A DNA stretch of 9,267 nt. Origin: Clostridia bacterium. GTDB taxonomy: Bacteria > Bacillota > Clostridia > Oscillospirales > Acutalibacteraceae. A program made the position numbers and the translations under genes. Where the stretch lies: the NCBI GenBank assembly GCA_900763035.1, contig CAAFIS010000328.1, positions 1 to 9,267 of the forward strand, read 5' to 3'. The notes beneath the pieces were generated by a model. That model was not told the DNA's origin. It did no database searches and worked only from the letters and a program-made list of their open reading frames with translations. Positions 1 through 6,817 of this stretch are shown piece by piece; position 1 is the first letter of the stretch, and the number at the start of each line of letters is the position of its first letter.

Positions 1-983
1 GGCGCGCCGGCATGATCCACGCCCGCAACCTGCGCGCATCGGTGCCGCACGCCGTGCTGACCACCGTGGCCGATCCCGTGGAGGAGGCCGCGCGCGCCGC
101 GTGTGCGGAGCTGGAGCTTTCGGGCTACCGCACCGACTATCACGACGTGCTGGCCGACGAAACGGTCGACGCCGTCGTGGTCGTCACCCCGACGAAGTAC
201 CATTGCGAGATCGTAGAGGAAGCCGCGCGCGCCGGCAAGCACATCCTGTGCGAAAAGCCGATGGCCATGACGGTCGAGGAATGCGAGCGTATGGAAGCGG
301 AAACGGCGCGCTGCGGCGTGAAGCTGCAGCTGGCGTTCATGCGCCGCTTCGATCAAAGCTTCATGCGCGCCAAGCAGGTGGTGGACAGCGGCGCGATCGG
401 CGACGTGGTCATGGTGCGTTCGAACACGCGCGGCCCCAGCATCCCCAAGCCGTGGATGTACGACATCGGCAAAAGCAACGGCCCGCTCGCGGAGGTCAAC
501 AGCCACGATATCGATACGCTGCGCTGGTTCACCGGCAGCGAGTTCGCCAGCCTGTACGCCATCGGCGGCAACTACCGCTGCCCGGACGCACGCGCCGATT
601 TCCCGGATTTCTACGATAACGTGGTGATGACCGCCACGTTCCGAAACGGGATGCAGGGCTGCATCGACGGCGCGCAGGGCGTGCTGTACGGCTACGACGC
701 GCGTGTCGAGATCTTGGGCACGCGCGGCTGCATCTTCCTCGGCAAAACGCGCGAGGACGCAGTGACGGTCTGCACGGCGGATATGCACGCCACCGAGGAG
801 TTCATGAACAGCTGGCGCTTCCTGTTCAAGGACGCGTATCTGGAGGAGGATACGGCCTTCGTGCGCTGCGTGCTGGAGGACAGCGCGCCGCCGATCACCG
901 GGCACGACGGCAAGATGGCCGTAAAGGTGGTCAATGCGGGCAACCGCTCCATCCGCGAAAAACGTGTGATCACTTTGGACTAA
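1..983 (+). CDS. Gfo/Idh/MocA family oxidoreductase, 5'-truncated
   Basis: NAD(P)-dependent dehydrogenase of the Gfo/Idh/MocA family (inositol 2-dehydrogenase, glucose-fructose oxidoreductase relatives), probably oxidising a sugar or cyclitol in the cytoplasm. The gene begins before the window: the reading frame is open from base 3 and encodes RAG just before the Met at base 12, which fits the end of the N-terminal Rossmann GxGxAG nucleotide loop, so that Met is internal. Visible motifs are the family CEKP loop (catalytic Lys at 255-257), then an NSHDID segment whose His (504-506) matches the catalytic His of inositol dehydrogenases. Four residues before that His, where the family usually has Asp, there is Glu. 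The C-terminal alpha/beta domain is complete and ends with TAA at 981-983. The next gene's Shine-Dalgarno overlaps this stop codon, so the two are co-transcribed. Family is certain; substrate is not. It could equally act on a keto-sugar or glycoside. Confidence 0.9.
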   Translation, partial: RAGMIHARNLRASVPHAVLTTVADPVEEAARAACAELELSGYRTDYHDVLADETVDAVVVVTPTKYHCEIVEEAARAGKHILCEKPMAMTVEECERMEAETARCGVKLQLAFMRRFDQSFMRAKQVVDSGAIGDVVMVRSNTRGPSIPKPWMYDIGKSNGPLAEVNSHDIDTLRWFTGSEFASLYAIGGNYRCPDARADFPDFYDNVVMTATFRNGMQGCIDGAQGVLYGYDARVEILGTRGCIFLGKTREDAVTVCTADMHATEEFMNSWRFLFKDAYLEEDTAFVRCVLEDSAPPITGHDGKMAVKVVNAGNRSIREKRVITLD

Positions 984-988
984 GGAGG
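982..988 (+). promoter_or_regulatory. Shine-Dalgarno that fixes the start of the zinc dehydrogenase
   Basis: AAGGAGG overlaps the stop codon of the preceding gene. It lies 8 bases before ATG 997 but only 2 bases before an in-frame TTG at 991, so ATG 997 is the start used. Confidence 0.85.
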
Positions 989-990
989 AC

Positions 991-1020
991 TTGACGATGC
1001 TGGCAGCAAGGATGTATGAT
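991..1020 (+). promoter_or_regulatory. Promoter-like hexamers over the zinc dehydrogenase start (weak)
   Basis: TTGACG at 991-996 and TATGAT at 1015-1020 are separated by 18 bases, each one mismatch from the sigma-A consensus. Transcription would start just inside the coding region and could serve only downstream genes. Coding constraint may explain it entirely. Confidence 0.2.
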
Positions 1021-2043
1021 AAAAACGATCTGCGCGTGGAGGAAGTGTCCATGCCGGATATCGGCGAGGAGGAGGTCCTGCTGCGCGTGCGTGCGGCGGC
1101 GATCTGCGGCACGGACGTGCGGATGCTCGGCAACGGCTATCCCGGCATCGCGCCGGAAACGCCACGCATTCTGGGACATGAGGTCAGCGGCGTGATCTGC
1201 CGCGTGGGCAGCCGCGTGACCGGCTATACGCCGGGGCAGCGCGTCAGCGTCGCGCCCAATATGGGCTGCGGCGTGTGCGGCGACTGTGTGTCGGGCAACT
1301 CGCACCTGTGCCGATCGTACCGGGCGCTGGGCATCCACCTCGACGGCGGCTTCGCCGAATATATGCGCATCCCCGCCCCGGCGGTGCGTCAGGGCAACAT
1401 CGCGCCGCTGGCCGATCACGTCTCGTTCGCCGAGGCCGCGATCAACGAGGCGCTGTCCTGCGTCTGCAACGGCTTCGAGCGCTGCGATATCCGCCCCGGC
1501 GAGTCCGTGCTGGTGGTGGGTGCCGGGCCGATCGGTATCATGCACGCGATGCTCGCGCGCATGGCGGGCGCCGGACGCGTCTACATCAGCGACCTGTCTG
1601 CCGAGCGTCTGGCGACGGCCAAGGCGATCGACGGCGGCCTCATCACCGTCGAGGGCGACGTGGAGGAGGTCATCCGCGAGGATCTTCACGGCGCGGGCGT
1701 GGACGTGTGCATCACCGCCTGCCCCTCGCCGGCGGCGCAGGCGATGGCGCTGCGCGTGTGCGGCAACAACGGCCGCATCAACTTCTTCGGCGGCGTGCCC
1801 GCCGGAAAGCAGCCGGTCGCGCTGGATACCAACCTGATCCACTATAAGCAGCTCATGGTGTCCGGCACCACGCGCGCCAGCCTGACGCAGTTCCGCAAAA
1901 CGCTGCGGTTCATCTCCACCGGCGTGCTGGATGTCAAGCCGCTGATCAGCCGCACCGTTCCGCTGACGGATATCGGCCGGGCGGTGGCGTGCGCGGCGGC
2001 GGCCGACGGCCTGAAGAACGTCATCGTGTTCGATAAGGAATGA
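997..2043 (+). CDS. Zinc-dependent medium-chain alcohol/polyol dehydrogenase
   Basis: A 348-residue medium-chain dehydrogenase of the sorbitol/threonine/galactitol dehydrogenase type, expected to interconvert a polyol (or secondary alcohol) and a ketose in the cytoplasm. Catalytic zinc ligands are visible as Cys37 in ICGTD, the GHE pair His61-Glu62, and Glu151. The structural zinc lobe is complete: Cys91, Cys94, Cys97 and Cys105 in the CGxCxxC...C pattern. The Rossmann loop GAGPIG sits at 175-180, and Asp199 at the end of the second strand favours NAD over NADP. Length is normal for the family. The start at ATG 997 is set by the Shine-Dalgarno spacing; an in-frame TTG six bases earlier is too close to it. 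The kinase gene follows 13 bases later. Beside a ketose epimerase and a ketose-forming isomerase, a polyol-to-ketose role is the natural inference, but specificity cannot be read from the sequence. Confidence 0.92.
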   Translation: MLAARMYDKNDLRVEEVSMPDIGEEEVLLRVRAAAICGTDVRMLGNGYPGIAPETPRILGHEVSGVICRVGSRVTGYTPGQRVSVAPNMGCGVCGDCVSGNSHLCRSYRALGIHLDGGFAEYMRIPAPAVRQGNIAPLADHVSFAEAAINEALSCVCNGFERCDIRPGESVLVVGAGPIGIMHAMLARMAGAGRVYISDLSAERLATAKAIDGGLITVEGDVEEVIREDLHGAGVDVCITACPSPAAQAMALRVCGNNGRINFFGGVPAGKQPVALDTNLIHYKQLMVSGTTRASLTQFRKTLRFISTGVLDVKPLISRTVPLTDIGRAVACAAAADGLKNVIVFDKE

Positions 2044-2056
2044 AGGAGGGTGGCCC

Positions 2057-3583
2057 ATGGCCCGTTACCTGATCGGTGCGGATATCGGCACGCAGGGGAC
2101 GAAGGCGGCCGTTTACCGGCCGGACGGCACCTGCTTTGCCGACAGCTTCGAGCCGTCCGTCCTGCTGCACCCCGAGGAGGGCAGCACGACGCAGGATCCG
2201 GAACGGATGCTGGGCAGTGTCCTGCGCACGGTGCGCGACGCCGTGCAGAAGGCGGGCATCGCCCCGCAGGACGTGGCGGCGATCGGACTGGATGCGCAGA
2301 TGTCCGGCATCCTCGGCGTGGCGGCGGACGGCATGGCCTCCACCCCGTATGATTCGTGGCTGGATACGCGCTGCACGCCTTACGTGCAGCGCATGAAGCA
2401 GACGGCGGAGGACGAGATCGTGCGCCGCACCGGCGGACAGGTCACCGTCGCGCACGGGGCAAAGATCCTGTGGTGGAAGCACGAGCGGCCGGAAGCTTAT
2501 GCCCGCACGGCAGTTTTCGTCACCCCCACGGCGTATGTGACCATGCGCCTGTGCGGGCTGGACGCGCATAGTGCGTATATCGACGACACGCACCTGCATT
2601 TCACCGGCTTCGCGGATAACGCCGCGCGCCGCTGGGACGCGGCGCTGCTCGGCGAGTTTTCCGTGTCTCCGGATAAGCTGCCGCGCATCCTGCGCCCGAC
2701 GGAAACGGTGGGCGCGCTCACCGCGGACATGGCGCAGGCCTGCGGGCTGTGCGCCGGGATCCCGGTCGCGGCCGGCTGCGGCGATTCGGCCGCCTCCTCG
2801 CTCGGCGCGGGGATCACGCGGCCGGGCATGATCTACGACGTGGCCGGCACGGCCTCGGTCTTCTCCTGCACGCTGCCGTCGTTCTCCCCGGACGTCAAAA
2901 ACAAAACGATGATGATGACCCGCTCTGCCGCGGACGGCCTGTGGAGCGCGCTTTCCTACATCAGCGGCGGCGGTCTGTGCGTCAAATGGCTGCGCGATAT
3001 CTGCGGCGAGGATTACCGCGCGCTGGACGCGGCGGCCGAAAAGATCGCCCCCGGCTGCGGGGAACTGCTGTTCCTGCCGCATTTCACCGGCCGCACGTGC
3101 CCGCACGTGCCGTCGCTGCGCGGCACATGGCTCGGCCTGACGTGGGAAACGGAAAAGGCCGCGCTGTACCGCAGCGTGATGGAGGGCATCGCCTACGAAT
3201 ATGCGCTGTACCTGCAGGTGCTCACCGATGCCGGGCAGACGGGCGCACAGGCGGTCTACGGTGTCGGCGGCGGCTCGCGCAGCCGGATCTTCGATCAGAT
3301 CAAGGCCGACGTGCTCGGTCTGCCGTATCATCCGCTGTCCTGCGGCGATACCGCCGCGTGGGGCAGCGCGATCCTCGGCGGCGTGGCGTGCGGGCTGATC
3401 GCCTCGCCCGCGGCGGCGCCCGCTCCCGCGGCGCAGCCGCCGATCCTGCCGGACGAGCGCACCCGCGCGGTCTATCGGCAAAAAAGTGCGCAGTATGACG
3501 CGGCTCTGCGGCAGCAGGCCGCCGTGTACGATGCCGTGCAGCAGCCGCAGGAAGCATCGCCCAAAGCGACGGCGGGACGATGA
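2057..3583 (+). CDS. FGGY-family carbohydrate kinase (xylulokinase-like)
   Basis: ATP-dependent sugar kinase of 508 residues, normal for FGGY kinases such as xylulokinase. The N-terminal actin-like domain opens with the phosphate loop at residues 7-16 (GADIGTQGTK, Asp9), followed by AQMSG, where many xylulokinases have QMHG, and the sugar-pocket segment DSWLDTR. The predicted catalytic base is Asp243 in the AAGCGDSAASS segment. The C-terminal ATPase domain has the VAGTAS strand and the adenosine loop GVGGGS at 402-407. Residues about 449-462 form an Ala/Pro-rich linker before a charged C-terminal helix. AAGGAGG at 2043-2049, overlapping the upstream stop, gives 7-base spacing to ATG 2057. It presumably phosphorylates a ketose made by the neighbouring epimerase or isomerase. 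The changed His in QMHG means it need not be a D-xylulose kinase; a fructose, allulose, ribulose or L-xylulose kinase is possible. Family certain, substrate unknown. Confidence 0.9.
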   Translation: MARYLIGADIGTQGTKAAVYRPDGTCFADSFEPSVLLHPEEGSTTQDPERMLGSVLRTVRDAVQKAGIAPQDVAAIGLDAQMSGILGVAADGMASTPYDSWLDTRCTPYVQRMKQTAEDEIVRRTGGQVTVAHGAKILWWKHERPEAYARTAVFVTPTAYVTMRLCGLDAHSAYIDDTHLHFTGFADNAARRWDAALLGEFSVSPDKLPRILRPTETVGALTADMAQACGLCAGIPVAAGCGDSAASSLGAGITRPGMIYDVAGTASVFSCTLPSFSPDVKNKTMMMTRSAADGLWSALSYISGGGLCVKWLRDICGEDYRALDAAAEKIAPGCGELLFLPHFTGRTCPHVPSLRGTWLGLTWETEKAALYRSVMEGIAYEYALYLQVLTDAGQTGAQAVYGVGGGSRSRIFDQIKADVLGLPYHPLSCGDTAAWGSAILGGVACGLIASPAAAPAPAAQPPILPDERTRAVYRQKSAQYDAALRQQAAVYDAVQQPQEASPKATAGR

Positions 3584-3591
3584 AGACCGGT

Positions 3592-3609
3592 CGGCGGTGC
3601 ACACCGCCG
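3592..3609 (+). repeat. GC-rich inverted repeat between kinase and epimerase genes
   Basis: CGGCGGTG (3592-3599) and CACCGCCG (3602-3609) are perfect 8-base arms around a 2-base centre; as RNA, a 7-bp stem with a 4-base loop is more realistic. It sits 8 bases after the kinase stop and ends 10 bases before the epimerase Shine-Dalgarno. No U-run follows, so it is not a standard intrinsic terminator. It may be an mRNA-stabilising or processing hairpin, or a repressor operator. Confidence 0.6.
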
Positions 3610-3619
3610 CAAAAATGAA

Positions 3620-3626
3620 AAAGGAG
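3620..3626 (+). promoter_or_regulatory. Shine-Dalgarno of the epimerase gene
   Basis: AAAGGAG lies 5 bases before ATG 3632 and 8 bases before the adjacent in-frame ATG 3635. Spacing slightly favours 3635; the choice changes the protein by only one residue. Confidence 0.7.
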
Positions 3627-3656
3627 TTGACATGATGAGCCAGATCGGGATATATT
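3627..3656 (+). promoter_or_regulatory. Near-consensus promoter-like hexamers over the epimerase start (weak)
   Basis: A perfect TTGACA at 3627-3632 is followed after 18 bases by TATATT (3651-3656), one mismatch from TATAAT. Transcription would begin about 3663, inside the epimerase gene, so it could express only the isomerase, regulator and later genes. The -10-like part also encodes the conserved family segment GIYF, a simpler explanation. Confidence 0.25.
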
Positions 3657-4516
3657 TTGCGTATTGGGAGCGGGAATGGCAGGCGGACTTTGCCCGCTAT
3701 GTCCGCAAGGTCAAACAGCTGGGCTTCGACGTGCTGGAGCTCGCGGCCGGCGCCCTGCCGGATATGAGCGCCGAGGGGCGCCGCGCCCTCGCCGCGCTGG
3801 CGCGCGAGGAGGGCATCCGGCTGACCTACTGCATCGGCCTGCCTCCGCAGTATGACGTGTCGAGCGAGGACGAAACGGTGCGCGCCCGCGGCGTCGCCTA
3901 TGTGCAGACGCTGCTGTCGTGCATCGAGCAGATGGGCGGAGATATCCTGGGCGGCATCCTGTATGCGTGCTGGCCGGCCGTGCAGATGTCGGCCGAGCGT
4001 AAGCCCCGGATGCTGGAGCAGTCGCTGCGCTCCGTGCGGCAGCTGGCCGGCACGGCGCAGGACTGCGGCGTGACCATGTGCATGGAGGTCGTCAACCGGT
4101 ACGAGCAGTGCCTGCTCAACACGGCGGCCGAGGGGCGCGCCTTCGTCGATGCCGTGGGCAGCAGCCGGGTCAAGCTGCTGCTCGACGCGTATCACATGAA
4201 CATCGAGGAAGACCGCATCGGCGACGCGATCCGCCAAAGCGCCGGATATCTGGGGCATTTCCACATCGGCGAATGTAACCGCAAGGTGCCGGGCCGCGGC
4301 CATATGCCGTGGGATGAGATCATGCGGGCGCTGGCGGATATCCGCTATGACGGCGCGGTCGTGATGGAGCCGTTCGTCAAGCCGGGCGGTCAGGTCGGGC
4401 AGGACATCAAGGTGTTCCGCGACCTCAGCGGCGGCGCGGACGGGGCGCAGATGGACGCCATGGCGGCCGAGGCACTGCGGTTCATCCGGCAAAAGAGCAA
4501 GGAGGCGCAAAAATGA
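3632..4516 (+). CDS. D-psicose (allulose) / D-tagatose 3-epimerase
   Basis: TIM-barrel ketose 3-epimerase that inverts C3 of free ketohexoses or ketopentoses, typically D-allulose to D-fructose, D-tagatose to D-sorbose, or L-ribulose to L-xylulose, using Mn2+ or Co2+ in the cytoplasm. Its 294 residues match the family length. From memory, the sequence runs closely parallel to Agrobacterium D-psicose 3-epimerase from the N-terminal GIYxxYWExEW to the C-terminal SGGAD segment. Numbered from ATG 3632, the metal ligands fall at Glu152, Asp185, His211 and Glu246, with substrate-binding Arg217 in the ECNRKVPG loop. These are the numbers of Pseudomonas cichorii D-tagatose 3-epimerase. Other family hallmarks are EVVNRYEQ, HMNIEED and VVMEPFVK. 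Its stop overlaps the isomerase start as ATGA, so translation is coupled. In-frame ATG 3635 is an alternative start. Hydroxypyruvate isomerase is much less likely. Preferred ketose is unproven. Confidence 0.93.
   Translation: MMSQIGIYFAYWEREWQADFARYVRKVKQLGFDVLELAAGALPDMSAEGRRALAALAREEGIRLTYCIGLPPQYDVSSEDETVRARGVAYVQTLLSCIEQMGGDILGGILYACWPAVQMSAERKPRMLEQSLRSVRQLAGTAQDCGVTMCMEVVNRYEQCLLNTAAEGRAFVDAVGSSRVKLLLDAYHMNIEEDRIGDAIRQSAGYLGHFHIGECNRKVPGRGHMPWDEIMRALADIRYDGAVVMEPFVKPGGQVGQDIKVFRDLSGGADGAQMDAMAAEALRFIRQKSKEAQK
4499..4505 (+). promoter_or_regulatory. Shine-Dalgarno of the isomerase, inside the epimerase gene
   Basis: AAGGAGG lies within the last codons of the epimerase, 7 bases before ATG 4513. 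With the ATGA stop/start overlap this marks translational coupling of the two genes. Confidence 0.85.
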
Positions 4517-5943
4517 ACAAGATCCGTGTCGGTATTTTGACCATGTCGGACGGGCGCCCGTACCTGCACGAGGAATACGAGCCGCTCAACCTCGCCTATC
4601 AGGCGCAGATCGCCAAGGCGCTGGAGGACACCGGCGAGTTCGAGGTCGTGCAGGGCACGCGGGCGATCAACACCAACGCCGTCGCACGCGAGGAAGGGCA
4701 GCGACTGCACGACGCGAACGTCGAGGTCACGATCTTCAATTATACGATCTGGTGCTACCCGCAGTTCACGGCCGTGGCGCAGAACTTCGCCCCCGGTCCG
4801 TATCTGCTGTTCTCCAACCTGCATCCGTCGGAGTGCGGCATGGTGGGTATGCTGGCGGCGGCCGGCACGCTCGATCAGCTGGGCGTCAAATACACCCGCC
4901 TGTGGGGCACGGTGAAGGATCCCGCGATCCTTGCCCGGATGACGGCGTTCTTGCGCGCGGCGGCCGCAGTGCGGCGGCTGCGCGGGCTGACCTTCGGCAA
5001 CTTCGGCGGCCGCCCGCTGGGGATGTACACCGCCGTGGCTAACCTTGAGCAGTGGCAGCGCGAGTTCGGCATCGACGTCGAGAACATCGAGCAGGACGAC
5101 ATCATCCGCGCGGGCGAGCGCGAACCGGCCGAGCATATCGAGCAGGCGTTCGCATGGCTGGAGCGGCACGTCGGCCAGATCCGCTACGACGGCGCGGGCC
5201 TGACGCCCGAAAAGCTGAAAATGCAGCTGCGCTCGTACTACGGCCTGCGCCGCATCATCGCGGAGCGGGGACTGGACTTCATCGGGATCAAGGCGCACGG
5301 CGACCTGACCGACCGCTACGTGACCATGGACATCGCCGAGGCGTTCCTCAACGACCCCTACGATATGGACGGCCCGCACGAGCCGATCGTCGCGGCGACG
5401 GAATCCGACATGGACGGCGCGCTGACCATGCAGATCTTCAAGCTCCTCACCGGCAGTCCCGTGCTGTTCGCGGACGTGCGCCATTATGATAAGGAACACG
5501 ACGTGTGGTTCTTCTCCAACTCCGGCACGCACGCCACGTACTTCGCGGGCGGCAGCATGGATCCGGCGGTCAACCTCAAAAACGTGTCCCTGCTGCCGGA
5601 AACGCACTATTACCCCGCGGGCGGGGCCAGCGTGCATCATTTCGCCCACGGCGGCGAGGTGACGCTGGCGCGTCTGGCGCGCAAGGGCGGCAAATACCGC
5701 ATGACGATCGTCCCGGCGCAGCTGATCGAGTTTTCGCCCGAGGAGGCGCAGGCGCTGGGCAGCCTGACCACGCCGGAATGGCCGGTGGCGTTCGCCCGGC
5801 TGCGCGTGTCGGCGGACGAGTTCCTCGGTCGCTTCCCGTGCAACCACATCCACGGCGTGTACGGCGACTGTGTGGAAGAGCTCAAGACCGTGGCGCGGCT
5901 GCTGGACATGGACGTGGACGTGTTCGACAGCACGCAGAACTGA
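4513..5943 (+). CDS. L-fucose/L-arabinose isomerase family protein
   Basis: Metal-dependent aldose-ketose isomerase of the FucI/AraA fold, 476 residues: shorter than E. coli L-fucose isomerase (591) and close to AraA-like and short FucI-like members. The C-terminal half holds the catalytic metal site: Glu297 in the ATESD segment, Asp321 in FADVR, and a His at 445 or 447 in the NHIHGVYGD segment. The 24-residue gap between Glu297 and Asp321 equals that between Glu337 and Asp361 of E. coli FucI, so the active site looks intact. The N-terminal region (about 1-170) is the Rossmann-like substrate-lid domain with the NYTIWCYPQF segment. FucI enzymes accept L-fucose, D-arabinose and D-altrose, the last giving D-allulose, which the coupled epimerase could use. 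That link is inference. A sulfo- or deoxy-sugar isomerase is possible. The DeoR-type regulator gene starts 12 bases after the stop. Confidence 0.88.
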   Translation: MNKIRVGILTMSDGRPYLHEEYEPLNLAYQAQIAKALEDTGEFEVVQGTRAINTNAVAREEGQRLHDANVEVTIFNYTIWCYPQFTAVAQNFAPGPYLLFSNLHPSECGMVGMLAAAGTLDQLGVKYTRLWGTVKDPAILARMTAFLRAAAAVRRLRGLTFGNFGGRPLGMYTAVANLEQWQREFGIDVENIEQDDIIRAGEREPAEHIEQAFAWLERHVGQIRYDGAGLTPEKLKMQLRSYYGLRRIIAERGLDFIGIKAHGDLTDRYVTMDIAEAFLNDPYDMDGPHEPIVAATESDMDGALTMQIFKLLTGSPVLFADVRHYDKEHDVWFFSNSGTHATYFAGGSMDPAVNLKNVSLLPETHYYPAGGASVHHFAHGGEVTLARLARKGGKYRMTIVPAQLIEFSPEEAQALGSLTTPEWPVAFARLRVSADEFLGRFPCNHIHGVYGDCVEELKTVARLLDMDVDVFDSTQN

Positions 5944-5955
5944 CGGAGGTAAGCT

Positions 5956-6762
5956 ATGGCCGAAGGTACAGAAAGGTTGTTTGCCGAGGAGCGGCAGAAC
6001 CGCATCCTCGCCCTGCTCAACGAGAACGGGAAGGTCTTGATCCCGGAGCTTTGCACGCATTTTTCCGTTTCCTCGGTCACGGTGCGCAACGATCTCAACG
6101 AGCTGGAGCGGCAGGGACGTCTGCGCCGCACGCACGGCGGCGCGATCCCCGTGTCCAAAACGGCGCTGGAGCCGGATTTCCGGCAAAAGCAGGTGCACCG
6201 CCCGCAGCAAAAGGAAGCGCTGGCGGCCTACGCCGCCACGCTGGTGGAGGACGGCGACACCTTGGTGCTGGACACCGGCACCACCATGCTCGCCTTGGCG
6301 CAAAAGCTGACCGCGAAGCACCGCCTCACCGTGGTGACGAACGATCTTAAGATCGCCGCCCTGCTCGACGAGCAGAGCGACCACACCGTCATCCTCACCG
6401 GCGGCACGCTGCGCCGCGGCTTTTATTGCACCACCGGTCCGGCGGTGATCGATCAGCTGCGTCGCCACCGGGCAGACACCTGTTTTTTGTCGGCCAACGG
6501 CTTCTCCCTGCGGGCGGGCTTCACCACCCCGGACGAGATGCACGCCGAGATGAAACGGGAGATGGCGCACATCAGCGCACAGACCGTCATGCTTTGCGAC
6601 AGCGAGAAATTCGGCTGCGATCTGTTCTCGGTCATCATGCCGCTGTCCGAGGCCGACCGGATCGTGACCGATAACGGCCTCGACCGTTCCGACCGCGAGG
6701 CGCTGCTGCGTGCCGGCCTGCCGCTGACGGTGGTCGACCTGCAGGGCAATGCCGAAGAATGA
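5956..6762 (+). CDS. DeoR/GlpR-family transcriptional regulator
   Basis: DNA-binding repressor of 268 residues, typical for the family. Residues about 14-63 form the N-terminal winged helix-turn-helix: ERQNRILALL, a recognition helix around SVSSVTVRNDLNEL, and the wing RLRRTHGGA. The C-terminal effector domain (about 80-260) has the sugar-phosphate-binding loops DTGTT (106-110), VTND (127-130) and TGGTLR (148-153), then the late CDSEKFG motif. Such domains usually bind a phosphorylated sugar, releasing the protein from operator DNA. GGAGG at 5945-5949 precedes ATG 5956 by 6 bases, and the gene is only 12 bases from the isomerase stop, so it is made from the operon it most likely controls. Effector and operator are not known; the inverted repeats in the nearby gaps are operator candidates. 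The family name does not imply deoxyribose control, since relatives govern fructose, fucose, galactitol and glycerol operons. Confidence 0.95.
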   Translation: MAEGTERLFAEERQNRILALLNENGKVLIPELCTHFSVSSVTVRNDLNELERQGRLRRTHGGAIPVSKTALEPDFRQKQVHRPQQKEALAAYAATLVEDGDTLVLDTGTTMLALAQKLTAKHRLTVVTNDLKIAALLDEQSDHTVILTGGTLRRGFYCTTGPAVIDQLRRHRADTCFLSANGFSLRAGFTTPDEMHAEMKREMAHISAQTVMLCDSEKFGCDLFSVIMPLSEADRIVTDNGLDRSDREALLRAGLPLTVVDLQGNAEE

Positions 6763-6785
6763 ATATCACAAAAAAGCATCATGTG

Positions 6786-6802
6786 TGCCGCACACTGCGG
6801 CA
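6786..6802 (+). repeat. Perfect 7-bp hairpin between regulator and aldolase genes
   Basis: TGCCGCA (6786-6792), loop CAC, TGCGGCA (6796-6802). It overlaps a second, competing inverted repeat, GTGTG/CACAC (6783-6787 and 6791-6795). It ends one base before the aldolase Shine-Dalgarno and no U-run follows, so a terminator is unlikely. Candidate repressor operator or mRNA processing/translation-control hairpin. Confidence 0.6.
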
Positions 6803-6803
6803 G

Positions 6804-6811
6804 AAAGGAAG
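6804..6811 (+). promoter_or_regulatory. Shine-Dalgarno that fixes the aldolase start
   Basis: AAAGGAAG lies 6 bases before ATG 6818. The in-frame ATG at 6749 inside the regulator gene has no such site and would add 23 residues with no family resemblance, so 6818 is preferred. Confidence 0.7.
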
Positions 6812-6817
6812 AACAGC

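Noticed and set aside
991..996. TTG start for the zinc dehydrogenase
   Set aside because: It lies only 2 bases from the AAGGAGG; ATG 997 has the normal 8-base spacing.
3592..3620. Intrinsic terminator after the kinase
   Set aside because: The hairpin is strong, but A-rich rather than T-rich sequence follows on the + strand.
2021..4510. 829-residue open frame on the minus strand opposite the kinase and epimerase
   Set aside because: Rich in Arg, His, Ala and Gly with no recognisable domain, and it lies fully antisense to strongly supported genes. GC-rich codon use on the + strand leaves few stops in this frame.
3632..4516. Hydroxypyruvate isomerase or endonuclease IV for the TIM-barrel gene
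   Set aside because: The metal ligands and the surrounding EVVNRYEQ, HMNIEED and ECNRKVPG segments match D-tagatose/D-psicose 3-epimerases specifically.
4390..6570. 726-residue open frame on the minus strand opposite the isomerase and regulator
   Set aside because: Same composition artefact; no domain and no Shine-Dalgarno-led start that would outweigh the conserved + strand genes.
6749..6817. Longer aldolase start at ATG 6749 overlapping the regulator gene
   Set aside because: The extra 23 residues do not resemble the family and no good Shine-Dalgarno precedes it. ATG 6818 has one at proper spacing.
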